Counted from the stretch's first letter, positions 1 to 6,549 are shown. The stretch: DNA of 6,619 bases from Desulfovibrio sp. Dsv1 (GCA_000403945.1 APFI01000201.1:1-6619), one strand, 5' to 3'. Notes: a model not told the origin generated them from the letters alone. Translations and numbers: made by a program.

Positions 1-123
1 TGCCATACGGCAAATGATAAAAACAGAGAACGTCCTTCATTGCCGCTACAAAGGCCGCATTTTGTTGCGGTGGGATTTTCCAATATTTGCTTTGGAATCC
101 GACAATGTAACCCTGTATCCGGG

Positions 124-155
124 AGTCATGACAACCTCACTTGGTTGTCATGGCT
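124..155. repeat. Strong inverted repeat / hairpin
   Basis: The arm CATGACAACC (127-136) and its exact reverse complement GGTTGTCATG (143-152) flank a 6-nt spacer, TCACTT. The pairing extends outward to 124-155 with one G-T wobble, giving about 13 paired positions. A run of six T lies at 164-169, some 8 nt past the stem, too far for a classic intrinsic terminator. It could be a poor terminator, a dyad operator for a dimeric regulator, or part of a mobile element. It sits inside AT-richer DNA beside the decayed transposase. The dyad is certain; its function is unknown. Confidence 0.6.
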
Positions 156-172
156 ATACTTCATTTTTTCAA

Positions 173-373
173 ACTTATCGCTTGTAAACCAATGGTAAAG
201 TGGAACGGTTCATCAGAACGGCATTGAAAGAGCGGGCATATGCACAACAAGCATACACTCGCTCCCGGCAAGGGACCGGTTATCTGCCGATCTGGACATA
301 CCGCTATGCCTATGCGCGGCTGCGGTCAACTCTTGGCGGAAATCCTCCAGCTTCATCCCCGGGCACAGGGTGA
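173..373 (+). pseudogene. IS481-type transposase, C-terminal remnant
   Basis: Reading the frame that contains 197-199 gives TNGKVERFIRTALKERAYAQ, then a stretch ending in LPIWTYRYAYARLRSTLGGNPPAS. This is the well-known end of IS481-family DDE transposases (TNGKxERFIRTALREWAYA...LPxWxxxYNWxRPHxSLGGKPPxSRL). The family's N-W-x-R-P-H is degraded here to A-Y-A-R-L-R. A TAA stop at 185-187 replaces the lysine usually found just before TNGK, so the protein cannot be made from upstream. The same frame is open from position 2 to 184 and has a weak 'SDN' reminiscent of the second catalytic aspartate region, but I do not trust homology there. The frame stops at 371-373. The recognisable part ends near 353, where a different remnant begins. 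No terminal inverted repeat follows. The transposase identity is confident; how much of 1-172 belongs to it is uncertain. Confidence 0.75.
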
Positions 374-825
374 ACAGGGTATTGACACGCTACACTTGGC
401 CGAATCCGTGCTGGACATGTTGACGGAATATCCTTGGTCCGACAATGTGCGCGAATTGATCCACGCACTGGAACGGGCATGTCTGGCCGCCGGACAGGGA
501 GATCTGATTCTGCCCGGGCATCTGCCCACCCAGATGCGGGTGACCGTGGCCCGGCACCGGGTGAGCCGGGGACGGGAGCAGAGTCCGGAATCTGTGCCGC
601 CCCCGGCCCGGGACGCGGCACGACGGACCTGAAAGGCGACAGCATGGGCCTCGCGGAAAGCGCCGCTAAGGAATTGTCCAGCCTGCGCGACTGGAAAGCC
701 CGCGCCGAAGAGGAATATGTGCGCCGGGTCATGGCCGTGAGTGCGGGCGACGTCCGCCGGTCCGCTGGTCTGGCGGGCATTTCACGCGGACACTGGCATG
801 AGGGATCAAGAAATACCATGTCTGA
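345..825 (+). pseudogene. Sigma-54-dependent response regulator, C-terminal remnant with two frameshifts
   Basis: The frame starting near 345 gives LAESVLDMLTEYPWSDNVREL, then IHALERACLAA and LPTQMRVTVAR. This matches the end of the sigma-54 activator AAA+ domain (consensus YPWPGNVRELxNxxERA); here P-G has become S-D (438-443). Somewhere between about 540 and 645 the similarity moves to another frame, which reads LRDWKARAEEEYVRRVMAVS, then AGDVRRSAGLAGISRGHWHE, a Fis-type helix-turn-helix. After GAG at 800-802 the expected ending appears in a third frame (IKKYHV, stop TGA at 823-825), consistent with a 1-nt loss. The receiver domain, Walker A, GAFTGA loop and Walker B are all missing. Such proteins normally activate sigma-54 promoters under a sensor kinase. 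The N-terminal limit is set by the transposase remnant. This piece is non-functional unless the shifts are sequence errors. Confidence 0.8.
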
Positions 826-855
826 ACCGTAAGGATGGTCGCGGTACATGGAAAA

Positions 856-875
856 ATGGCCGCAGGCCGCGCCAT
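856..875. terminator. Possible weak terminator hairpin
   Basis: The arms ATGGCCGC (856-863) and GCGCCAT (869-875) pair over 7 bp with one bulged C and a 5-nt loop, about 30 nt past the stop of the decayed regulator. No T-tract follows on the + strand. On the - strand the stem is followed by T residues (852-855 read as A on +). It may be a leftover terminator of the regulator gene or a - strand terminator with no visible gene to serve. Low confidence. Confidence 0.22.
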
Positions 876-900
876 AAGCCGATTTATATCTCCGCTTCTC

Positions 901-929
901 TTGCCTCATGTCATAAAAGGCGCTATAGC
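901..929 (+). promoter_or_regulatory. Candidate sigma-70 promoter for the small gene at 963
   Basis: TTGCCT (901-906) and TATAGC (924-929) each match four of six consensus bases and are separated by the ideal 17 nt. The predicted start would be near 936, giving a leader of roughly 25-30 nt before the ATG at 963. This is assigned from sequence only; it fits a gene that must have its own promoter because the DNA upstream is decayed. Confidence 0.35.
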
Positions 930-962
930 CCCAAAAAAAGCTTGCAGAGGCTATGTCAGCAC

Positions 963-1214
963 ATGAACAAAAGTCCCGTTACTGTTAAAGGCTATGTCGC
1001 GGCTGTGCCGCAGGATGAGCGCCAGGCCAAAGTGGCCGTGGTGCAGGACGATATGGAATACCGCGTAATGCCGCGCGGGGCCGGAGCGGATTTGTCCGGC
1101 GAGGTCAGCGTGCCTGTGGAGGTCACCGGTCTGGTGGAAGAGGTGGACGGCGTGTCCTATCTCACGGTGCGTGGCTACAAGGTTCTGGAAGACGATTTTT
1201 GGCTTGAGGAATAA
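963..1214 (+). CDS. Small beta-rich hypothetical protein (83 aa)
   Basis: I do not recognise a named family. The 83-residue product is acidic, soluble-looking, and has no signal peptide, membrane segment or cysteine. It shows an alternating strand pattern: VTVKGYVAAV (residues 5-14), AKVAVVQDDMEYRVM, then a glycine-rich turn, VSVPVEVTGLVEEV, and YLTVRGYKVL. The repeated V-T-V-x-G-Y / V-x-V-T-G / L-T-V-x-G-Y spacing resembles a small OB-fold-like or SH3-like barrel, similar in style to short hypothetical proteins of sulfate reducers; this is inference. The ATG at 963 was chosen because the frame further upstream runs into the regulator pseudogene and looks non-coding. AGAGG at 946-950 is a possible ribosome site, but its 12-nt spacing is long. 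It stands alone between decayed DNA and the helicase promoter. Confidence 0.6.
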   Translation: MNKSPVTVKGYVAAVPQDERQAKVAVVQDDMEYRVMPRGAGADLSGEVSVPVEVTGLVEEVDGVSYLTVRGYKVLEDDFWLEE

Positions 1215-1627
1215 GAAACAAAAATCGTGAAGAAAATCAATGAGTTCACGTTTAACTTTGTTCCCGCAGTGTTTTGCCCTCGGCAGTGCAGGCGAATTGT
1301 CTTTGTGTTTGCTTGCGGAACAGCGATGGATGTCACCGTCTGCGCTCTCTTCGCCGGACGCCGCCGCTATGCTCCGGAGTGTTTCGTCGGGAGGGAAATG
1401 CCGCCATGACACAGGCACGGACCAGGGCCACCGCTCATATTGCTATATTGACAGATTAAAGGGCCTGTCCGACATCTGGATCCGTCTATTCCTATAATCC
1501 GCAATGGTACCGAAAGTCTGACACAGATGTGCTTACCCTTTCTGTCCGCCCCAATAGGGTTCTTCTGCCCCGGGCACTCCTCGTGCGGCTCTGGCCTGAG
1601 CGCGCCGCTTATGTTAAGACTGCGTCC
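1215..1627. other. Intergenic region without a supported gene
   Basis: About 410 bases between the small gene and the helicase. Short open frames exist on both strands, but none has a recognisable protein, a good ribosome site or convincing codon use. Just after the small gene's stop there is an imperfect low-GC dyad (CGTGAA at about 1225-1230 with TTCACG about 13 nt later), too weak to call a terminator. The right part contains the helicase promoter and a leader of about 120 nt. The length and mixed composition would fit decayed coding DNA like that at 1-825, but I cannot name any parent gene. Confidence 0.5.
1469..1498 (+). promoter_or_regulatory. Probable sigma-70 promoter of the helicase-thiL-GT-aldolase operon
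   Basis: A perfect -10 hexamer TATAAT lies at 1493-1498, with CCGACA (four of six matches to TTGACA) at 1469-1474 and an 18-nt spacer. The predicted start is near 1505, leaving an untranslated leader of about 120 nt before the ATG at 1628. No other equally good promoter is seen before the following genes, which are packed without gaps, so this is the likely promoter of the whole block. Confidence 0.5.
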
Positions 1628-3919
1628 ATGATTGATTACGCCCGGGCCCTGAACGAAGCCCAGTACGCGGCGGCAACAAGCGGCAACGGTCCCGTGCTGG
1701 TTGTGGCTGGCGCGGGCAGCGGCAAAACCCGCACTATCGTCTACCGCCTGGCCTGGCTGGGCGAGCAGGGCGTCTCGCCTTCGGCCATGCTGCTGTTGAC
1801 CTTCACCCGCAAAGCCGCGCAGGAGATGCTCCAGCGCGCGGGCATGCTGCTGGGGCAGGGCCTTTCTGGGGTGCAGGGCGGCACCTTTCACGCTTTCGCC
1901 TACGGCGTACTCCGCCGCTGGCACCCCGCCTGGCTGGACGAACGACCCTTTACAATTATGGACGCGGCGGACATCACTGCGGCGGTCAAACACTGCAAGG
2001 ACGAGCTCAGGTTGGGCAGGGGCGACCGCTCCTTTCCCAAAAACCAGAGCATCGTGGGTCTGCTGAGCAAAGCCCGCAACAAGGAACTGCCCTTGGAGGA
2101 AGTGCTGCGGCACGAGGCTTGCCACCTTCTGCCCCACGCCGAAGGACTTACGGCTTTGGGCGAGGCCTACACGGCCTACCGGCACGAAAAAGGCATGCTG
2201 GACTACGACGATCTGCTCTTTGAGCTGGAAACCCTGTTGCGCGAAAACCAGACCGCCGCCACAGCGTTACGCCAGCGCTTCAGCCACATTCTAGTGGACG
2301 AATATCAGGACACCAACTTGGTCCAAGCCCGCATCGTGCGCTTGCTGGCCGGGCCGCCCGACATACAGGACGGGCAAGAAGACGGCGGGCAAAAGGCCGT
2401 CACGGGCAACGTCATGGCTGTGGGGGACGAGGCCCAGTCCATCTATGCCTTTCGCGGGGCCAATGTCCGCAACATTCTGGATTTTCCCAGGTTCTTTCCG
2501 GGCACGCGCATCATCCGTCTGGAAGAAAATTACCGCTCCACCAAGCCCGTGCTGGACGTGGCTAATAGCCTGTTGAGCCACGCGGCGGAATCCTTCCGCA
2601 AGACCCTGTTCACCCGTAAGGAAGGCGGCGATCCCGTACGTCTGGTCACGCCGCTCAGCGACATGAGCCAAGCCAAGCTGGTGGTGCGCCGCATCAAGGA
2701 GCTGCTGGACAGGTATTTGCCCCACGAGATCGCGGTACTCTTCCGCGCGGGCTTCCATTCCTACAATCTGGAAATGGCCCTGAACCAGGCGGGCATTCCC
2801 TTCCGCAAATACGGCGGCCTGCGCTACACCGAGGCCGCGCACGTCAAGGATGCCATCGCCTACGTCCGCTTGGTGCTCAATCCTCTGGACCTGCCCGCCT
2901 TCGCGCGGGTGGCGGGCATGCACAGCGGCATCGGCCCCAAGACCGTACAGAAGCTCTATGCCGCAGCTCTGGCCGGGGACGCCAAAACCATGGAAAAGGC
3001 CTTCGCCCGCCATCCGGACCTGTTGGAAGACATGCGCTTTGTGGACGACCTGCGCGCCCGACCCACAAGGCCGGCGTCCCTGTTCGGGGCTGTGCTGGAA
3101 TACTACCGGCCCAAACTGGAAAGCCAGTATCCCGAGGACTGGCCCCGCCGCCAGCAGGGTCTGGAGGAAATCATCCAGATGGCCGCCGGGTATACGGAAC
3201 TGGATCTCTTTGTGGCAGATCTGGCCTTGGAATCGCCGGAAGAGGACGAGAACGACAGCGAGGGACGCATCACCCTGTCCACCGTGCATTCGGCCAAAGG
3301 CCTGGAATGGAATGCCGTGCTGATTATTGACTTGGTGGAGGACCGCTTTCCCTCCCGCCACGCCTTGGCCCGGTCCGAAGATTTCGAGGAAGAGCGCCGC
3401 CTGATGTACGTGGCCTGCACCCGCGCCCGCCAGAATCTGGAGCTCTACACCCCGGCGGCCATTTACAGCCGGGCCGAGTGCGGCAGCCTGCACGTCAACC
3501 AGAGCCCCTTTGTGCGTGAGCTGACTCCCGGCCTGACCGAGGAATGGGTGGAAGGTTTCGGCGGCGCACTTTCTCGGCGTGGTGGTTTTTCCGGCGACGG
3601 TGCGACGTACGGGAACCGCCTGCTGCCGCCCGCGCACCCGGCGGCCCCAGCCCGGGTTTCCGGTCTCCCGGAGAGTGCAGGGGCGGTTTTTGACGACTGC
3701 CAGTTGTGGCCGGAAAGCGATTCTCCGGCGACGCCGCGCCCGGATCCGGCACTCGCCGGAAAAAGAGACGCGGACGCGGCCCGGCTCTGCCACTGCCACC
3801 ACCGCATTTTCGGGCGGGGCAAGATCATCAAACACCTGCCGCCGGACAAGGTGCAGGTGAATTTCCCCGGTTTCGGGCTCAAAGTCATCCTGACCGAATA
3901 TCTGCTTATGGAGAACTGA
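1628..3919 (+). CDS. uvrD: UvrD/PcrA-family superfamily 1A DNA helicase
   Basis: The product is an ATP-dependent 3'-5' DNA helicase of the UvrD/Rep/PcrA type, 763 residues (family about 700-750), acting on chromosomal DNA in repair and replication-fork maintenance. All core motifs are visible: Q motif LNEAQ (8-12), Walker A AGAGSGKT (27-34), motif Ia TFTRKAAQEM (58-67), TFHAFAY (86-92), Walker B VDEYQDTN (223-230), motif III GDEAQSIYAFRGA (266-278), motif IV LEENYRS (298-304), motif V TVHSAKGLEW (552-561) and motif VI EERRLMYVACTRAR (588-601). A low-complexity linker precedes a C-terminal Tudor-like segment (GRGKI...VNFPGFGLKVI, about 718-763), which in UvrD/PcrA contacts RNA polymerase. A short Gly/Gln/Asp insert lies between motifs II and III. 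I chose ATG 1628 because family members begin 'MIDYAR.LNEAQ'; the frame is open upstream to 1529, but the extra residues look untranslated. No clear ribosome site is seen. The symbol is family-level: paralogues exist and substrate role is not proven. Confidence 0.93.
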   Translation: MIDYARALNEAQYAAATSGNGPVLVVAGAGSGKTRTIVYRLAWLGEQGVSPSAMLLLTFTRKAAQEMLQRAGMLLGQGLSGVQGGTFHAFAYGVLRRWHPAWLDERPFTIMDAADITAAVKHCKDELRLGRGDRSFPKNQSIVGLLSKARNKELPLEEVLRHEACHLLPHAEGLTALGEAYTAYRHEKGMLDYDDLLFELETLLRENQTAATALRQRFSHILVDEYQDTNLVQARIVRLLAGPPDIQDGQEDGGQKAVTGNVMAVGDEAQSIYAFRGANVRNILDFPRFFPGTRIIRLEENYRSTKPVLDVANSLLSHAAESFRKTLFTRKEGGDPVRLVTPLSDMSQAKLVVRRIKELLDRYLPHEIAVLFRAGFHSYNLEMALNQAGIPFRKYGGLRYTEAAHVKDAIAYVRLVLNPLDLPAFARVAGMHSGIGPKTVQKLYAAALAGDAKTMEKAFARHPDLLEDMRFVDDLRARPTRPASLFGAVLEYYRPKLESQYPEDWPRRQQGLEEIIQMAAGYTELDLFVADLALESPEEDENDSEGRITLSTVHSAKGLEWNAVLIIDLVEDRFPSRHALARSEDFEEERRLMYVACTRARQNLELYTPAAIYSRAECGSLHVNQSPFVRELTPGLTEEWVEGFGGALSRRGGFSGDGATYGNRLLPPAHPAAPARVSGLPESAGAVFDDCQLWPESDSPATPRPDPALAGKRDADAARLCHCHHRIFGRGKIIKHLPPDKVQVNFPGFGLKVILTEYLLMEN
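3910..3913 (+). promoter_or_regulatory. Ribosome binding site for thiL
   Basis: GGAG lies 7 nt before the thiL ATG and inside the last codons of the helicase, so ribosomes finishing the helicase pass directly onto thiL. The arrangement supports the 3921 start and translational coupling. Confidence 0.6.
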
Positions 3920-3920
3920 C

Positions 3921-5021
3921 ATGGTTCCGGCCCCGCCTTTCCCTTCGGCCTCCACCTTTTCTGAGGATGGCATTCTGGCATGCCTCGCCCGCCACTTTCC
4001 CCAGGCCCATCCTTCGCTGCTGCTGGGCCGGGGCGACGATTGCGCGTTGCTCAAGGCCGGACGCCCCTTGTGCGTGAGCAGCGACCTTTTTCTGGAGGAC
4101 ATTCACTTCCGCCGCTCCTACTTCAGTCCCGAGGACATGGGTCACAAGGCCTTGGCCGTCAACGTCAGTGATCTGGCCGGTTGCGGGGCCAAGCCTTTGG
4201 GCTTCACCCTCTGCCTAGGCCTGCCGGACTGGGTGGACATGGCTTGGCTGGACCGTTTCTTCAGCGGCATGGCCGCGCTGGCCGGGCAGCAGCGCATGGC
4301 CTTGGCCGGCGGCGATCTTTCCCGCTGCGAGCGCCTGCACATCTGTGTGACCATCTGGGGCGAAACCGCCGAACCCGGCGGTTTTCTGACGCGCGGGGGC
4401 AGCATGCCCGGTGACAGTCTGTTTGTGGTGGGCCGTCTGGGGCTGGCCAGAGTGGGTCTGCATATACTGGAAGCCCACGGCCGCGCGGCCCTTGCGGAAT
4501 GGCCCGCCGCCTGCGCCGCCCACCTGCGGCCCGAGCCGCAGGTGGACGCGGGACTGATGCTGGCGCGCGCCGGTTACAACGCCCGGCCTCCGGCTCTCAT
4601 GGACCTTTCCGACGGTATCATCCGCGATCTGCCCCGCCTGCTGGGCCTCAACGGCGAACTGCGCGCCGGGGCGGACGGTCAGCCCCCGCAGCAGAACCAA
4701 GGTCAAAACTCGGGCCAGAGTCAGGGACTGAGCGCGGCTATACTGCTGCCCCAGGGCCTGCTGCACCCCGAAGTGTTGCGCTACGCTAAAGAACAGGGGA
4801 AAAATCCGGTCCATGAAGTTCTGCTAGGCGGCGAAGACTACGCACTGCTGGGCTCCTGCGCGCCGGGTATGCTGCCCTCCCTGCATGCGGCCATTCCGGG
4901 CTTTTGCAGCATCGGCACCATCACGGCCGGAGGTGGCATGACCTGCAACAACGAACCCCTGGACCGCCTGAGCGGCTTTGACCACTTTGAGACGGGCGCG
5001 CAGGGGAAAAAGGCGGACTGA
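3921..5021 (+). CDS. thiL: Thiamine-monophosphate kinase
   Basis: ThiL phosphorylates thiamine monophosphate with ATP to give thiamine diphosphate, the active cofactor and last step of thiamine synthesis, in the cytoplasm. Family motifs appear in order: GRGDDCALL (36-44, family GDDAA), SSDLFLEDIHF (53-63, metal and nucleotide binding), HKALAVNVSDLAGCGAKP after it, GGDLS (130-134, family GGDTT), VVGRLGLARVGL, MDLSDGI (227-233) and GGEDYALL (303-310). At 366 residues it is longer than the usual 310-340. The excess is partly a Gln/Asn-rich insertion (about 254-269) and a short tail. ATG 3921 follows the helicase stop by one base and has a GGAG ribosome site. The neighbours are not thiamine genes, and no TPP riboswitch is visible upstream. 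Function assignment is secure; the D-L-S for D-T-T change in the third motif is minor. Confidence 0.94.
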   Translation: MVPAPPFPSASTFSEDGILACLARHFPQAHPSLLLGRGDDCALLKAGRPLCVSSDLFLEDIHFRRSYFSPEDMGHKALAVNVSDLAGCGAKPLGFTLCLGLPDWVDMAWLDRFFSGMAALAGQQRMALAGGDLSRCERLHICVTIWGETAEPGGFLTRGGSMPGDSLFVVGRLGLARVGLHILEAHGRAALAEWPAACAAHLRPEPQVDAGLMLARAGYNARPPALMDLSDGIIRDLPRLLGLNGELRAGADGQPPQQNQGQNSGQSQGLSAAILLPQGLLHPEVLRYAKEQGKNPVHEVLLGGEDYALLGSCAPGMLPSLHAAIPGFCSIGTITAGGGMTCNNEPLDRLSGFDHFETGAQGKKAD

Positions 5022-5024
5022 GGC

Positions 5025-5948
5025 ATGCGCGTCCATCTGGCTGTGGTGACCTGGAACAGACTCGCGCTGACCCGTATCTGCCTAGAGAGCTTGCTGGCGC
5101 TGACCCCGCCGGGCTATACGCTAACCATTGTGGACAACGGCAGCGAAGACGGTACCCGAGACTATCTGCAAAGCCTGGCGGCTGCGCAGCCGCACATCCG
5201 GATCAAGCTCCTTTCCCGCAACATGGGCCTTTGCGTCGCATCCAATCTGGCTTGGGACGACGCGGCGGACGCCGACTGTTGCGTCAAGCTGGACAACGAC
5301 ATCGAAATTCTGGACCCGTGCTGGCTGGAACGCTTTACCTCCCTGCTGGAAGACCATCCACAGGTGGGCATGGCCTCCTATAGGTTCTGCGACTGGCACG
5401 AGTCATCGCATCAGCCCTTGGCCCTGCGCGACGGTGGCGCGGCGGAACTGACCACCGTCTGCGGCGGAGGCTGCGTCTGCGTCTGCCGCGCGGCGCGCGA
5501 GCGCCTCGGCTTCTGGAATGAGGGCTACGGCCGTTACGGACATGAAGACCAGGACTATTCTTGGCGGGCAAGCAAGGCGGGCTACGCGCTGGCCTCGCTT
5601 TCACCGGACGGGGTGGCCCGTCATCTGGGCTACGCCGAAGGCATGGTGGACGCGGACATTGAACGCAGCAAAAAAATAAGCAACCAGGCCCGCCTTTCCG
5701 GCGAAACCGCCTATTATCTGCATGTGCTGCTCTTTGACGAAGGCCTGCTGCCGTTGCGGATGATTCGTAAATATCTGCCTGTGAAAAAAAACGGCCGCTT
5801 TTCTTTTATGCTGAATCCCGCCTACAGACCGGTGCAGAAACTGCTGACACGGCTGGCCCAAACCGTGACCGTGGTCGCCTCCGGGAGGCTGTCCCGTCTG
5901 GATCTGGGTGCTTGGCGGCATGGAGGCAATCATGACTCCGAATCCTGA
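5025..5948 (+). CDS. Family 2 glycosyltransferase (GT-A fold)
   Basis: A 307-residue inverting sugar transferase that moves a sugar from a nucleotide-sugar to an unknown acceptor, probably in cell-surface polysaccharide or glycoprotein assembly. The visible GT2 features are the first strand HLAVVTWNR (4-12), VDNGSEDGT (36-44), RNMGLCVASNLAW (65-77), the metal-binding D-x-D motif LDNDIEI (89-95), a GGG segment (147-149), and GHEDQDYSWR (172-181), whose acidic pair supplies the catalytic base in this family. No membrane segment is obvious, so it is likely cytoplasmic or peripheral; the basic C-terminal part (about 245-290) could aid membrane contact. A cysteine cluster, CGGGCVCVC (146-154), is unusual where relatives have hydrophobic residues. 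The ATG lies 3 nt after thiL's stop and the 3' end overlaps the aldolase gene by 17 nt. Donor and acceptor cannot be inferred. Confidence 0.9.
   Translation: MRVHLAVVTWNRLALTRICLESLLALTPPGYTLTIVDNGSEDGTRDYLQSLAAAQPHIRIKLLSRNMGLCVASNLAWDDAADADCCVKLDNDIEILDPCWLERFTSLLEDHPQVGMASYRFCDWHESSHQPLALRDGGAAELTTVCGGGCVCVCRAARERLGFWNEGYGRYGHEDQDYSWRASKAGYALASLSPDGVARHLGYAEGMVDADIERSKKISNQARLSGETAYYLHVLLFDEGLLPLRMIRKYLPVKKNGRFSFMLNPAYRPVQKLLTRLAQTVTVVASGRLSRLDLGAWRHGGNHDSES
5922..5926 (+). promoter_or_regulatory. Ribosome binding site fixing the aldolase start
   Basis: GGAGG lies 5 nt before ATG 5932, ideal spacing. It favours that start over an in-frame GTG at 5908 and an ATG at 5920 that overlaps the site itself. 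Confidence 0.7.
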
Positions 5949-6549
5949 ACATATCATGGCCGTCCTGGAGGAAATGCGTCGCGTCTGCCGCGACGCATGG
6001 CGGCAGGGGCTGCTCTCCGGCTGCAACGGCAACGTCAGTTGCCGTCTGCCCACGCCGTACGACGGACACATCTGCGTGACCCGCTCGGGTGCGGCCAAGG
6101 GCCGCCTGACGCTGGACGACTGCTGCTTGGCGGACATGCGCAGCGGGGTGACATTTTCCGGCGGCCCGGCATCTTCGGAACTGGGCGTGCATCTGGCGCT
6201 GTACCGAGCGCTGCCCCACTGCGGTGCCGTGCTGCACAGCCATCCCCGGCATCTGCTGGCCTTAAGCTTGGTGCTGAGGAATCCGGGGGATTTTCTGCGT
6301 CTGTCCCTGTTCGATGCCGATGTCTGGCGCCCCCGTCTGGGCTTTGCGTCCGCGCTACCGCCCGGCAGCGAGACACTGGCCTTGGCTGTGGCCGACGCGG
6401 CACTCAAGATCGGGGGGGAAAAACTTGGCGGCGCGGCGGTTTGGATGACCGGACACGGCCTGTGTTGCTGGGGGCCGACCTTGGCCGACGCTTTGTCCAT
6501 CAGCGAAGAGTTGGAGCATCTGGCTGCCGTGCAACTGCTGGCGCGCTAA
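5932..6549 (+). CDS. Class II aldolase/adducin family protein, FucA-like
   Basis: A 205-residue zinc-dependent aldolase-type enzyme, close in size to L-fuculose-1-phosphate aldolase (about 215). Conserved elements: GCNGNVSCR (30-38, the family G-N-x-S phosphate-binding loop), TRSGAAKG (phosphate contact region), SSE (81-83), HSHPRH (102-107) and GHG (174-176). By analogy with FucA (Ser71, Ser72, Glu73, His92, His94, His155), Glu83 is catalytic, His102, His104 and His175 bind zinc, and the Glu-to-His spacing of 19 is identical. Retained Ser/Asn positions suggest a phosphorylated sugar substrate. Known relatives include fuculose-, rhamnulose- and 5-deoxyribulose-phosphate aldolases, ribulose-phosphate epimerases and dehydratases, so the reaction is not fixed. 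The GHG region is 10 residues further along than in FucA. It overlaps the glycosyltransferase by 17 nt and is the last gene of the block. No kinase or isomerase partner is in the window. Confidence 0.88.
   Translation: MTPNPEHIMAVLEEMRRVCRDAWRQGLLSGCNGNVSCRLPTPYDGHICVTRSGAAKGRLTLDDCCLADMRSGVTFSGGPASSELGVHLALYRALPHCGAVLHSHPRHLLALSLVLRNPGDFLRLSLFDADVWRPRLGFASALPPGSETLALAVADAALKIGGEKLGGAAVWMTGHGLCCWGPTLADALSISEELEHLAAVQLLAR

Noticed and set aside
240..632. Single intact 130-residue gene
   Set aside because: Its first third is out of frame with the transposase remnant and its last third is out of frame with the regulator linker. It is a chance open frame through two pseudogenes.
741..962. Longer N-terminus for the small protein
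   Set aside because: It would overlap the regulator's helix-turn-helix in a different frame, and its residues do not fit the compact beta pattern that begins at 963.
1448..1453. Perfect TTGACA as the helicase -35 box
   Set aside because: No acceptable -10 lies 16-18 nt downstream (about 1470-1477). The TATAAT at 1493 is too far away.
1529..1627. 33-residue N-terminal extension of the helicase
   Set aside because: The family start 'MIDYAR.LNEAQ' matches ATG 1628. The upstream part has no ribosome site, looks unlike protein of the family, and is better read as leader.
1367..2185. 272-codon - strand frame across the helicase promoter and 5' end
   Set aside because: It runs antisense to the Walker A region and has no recognisable domain.
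2291..4102. A 603-codon open frame on the - strand opposite the helicase and thiL start
   Set aside because: It is antisense to a helicase with every family motif intact. Its product is G/A/Q/H-rich with no recognisable domain, typical of shadow frames in GC-rich DNA.
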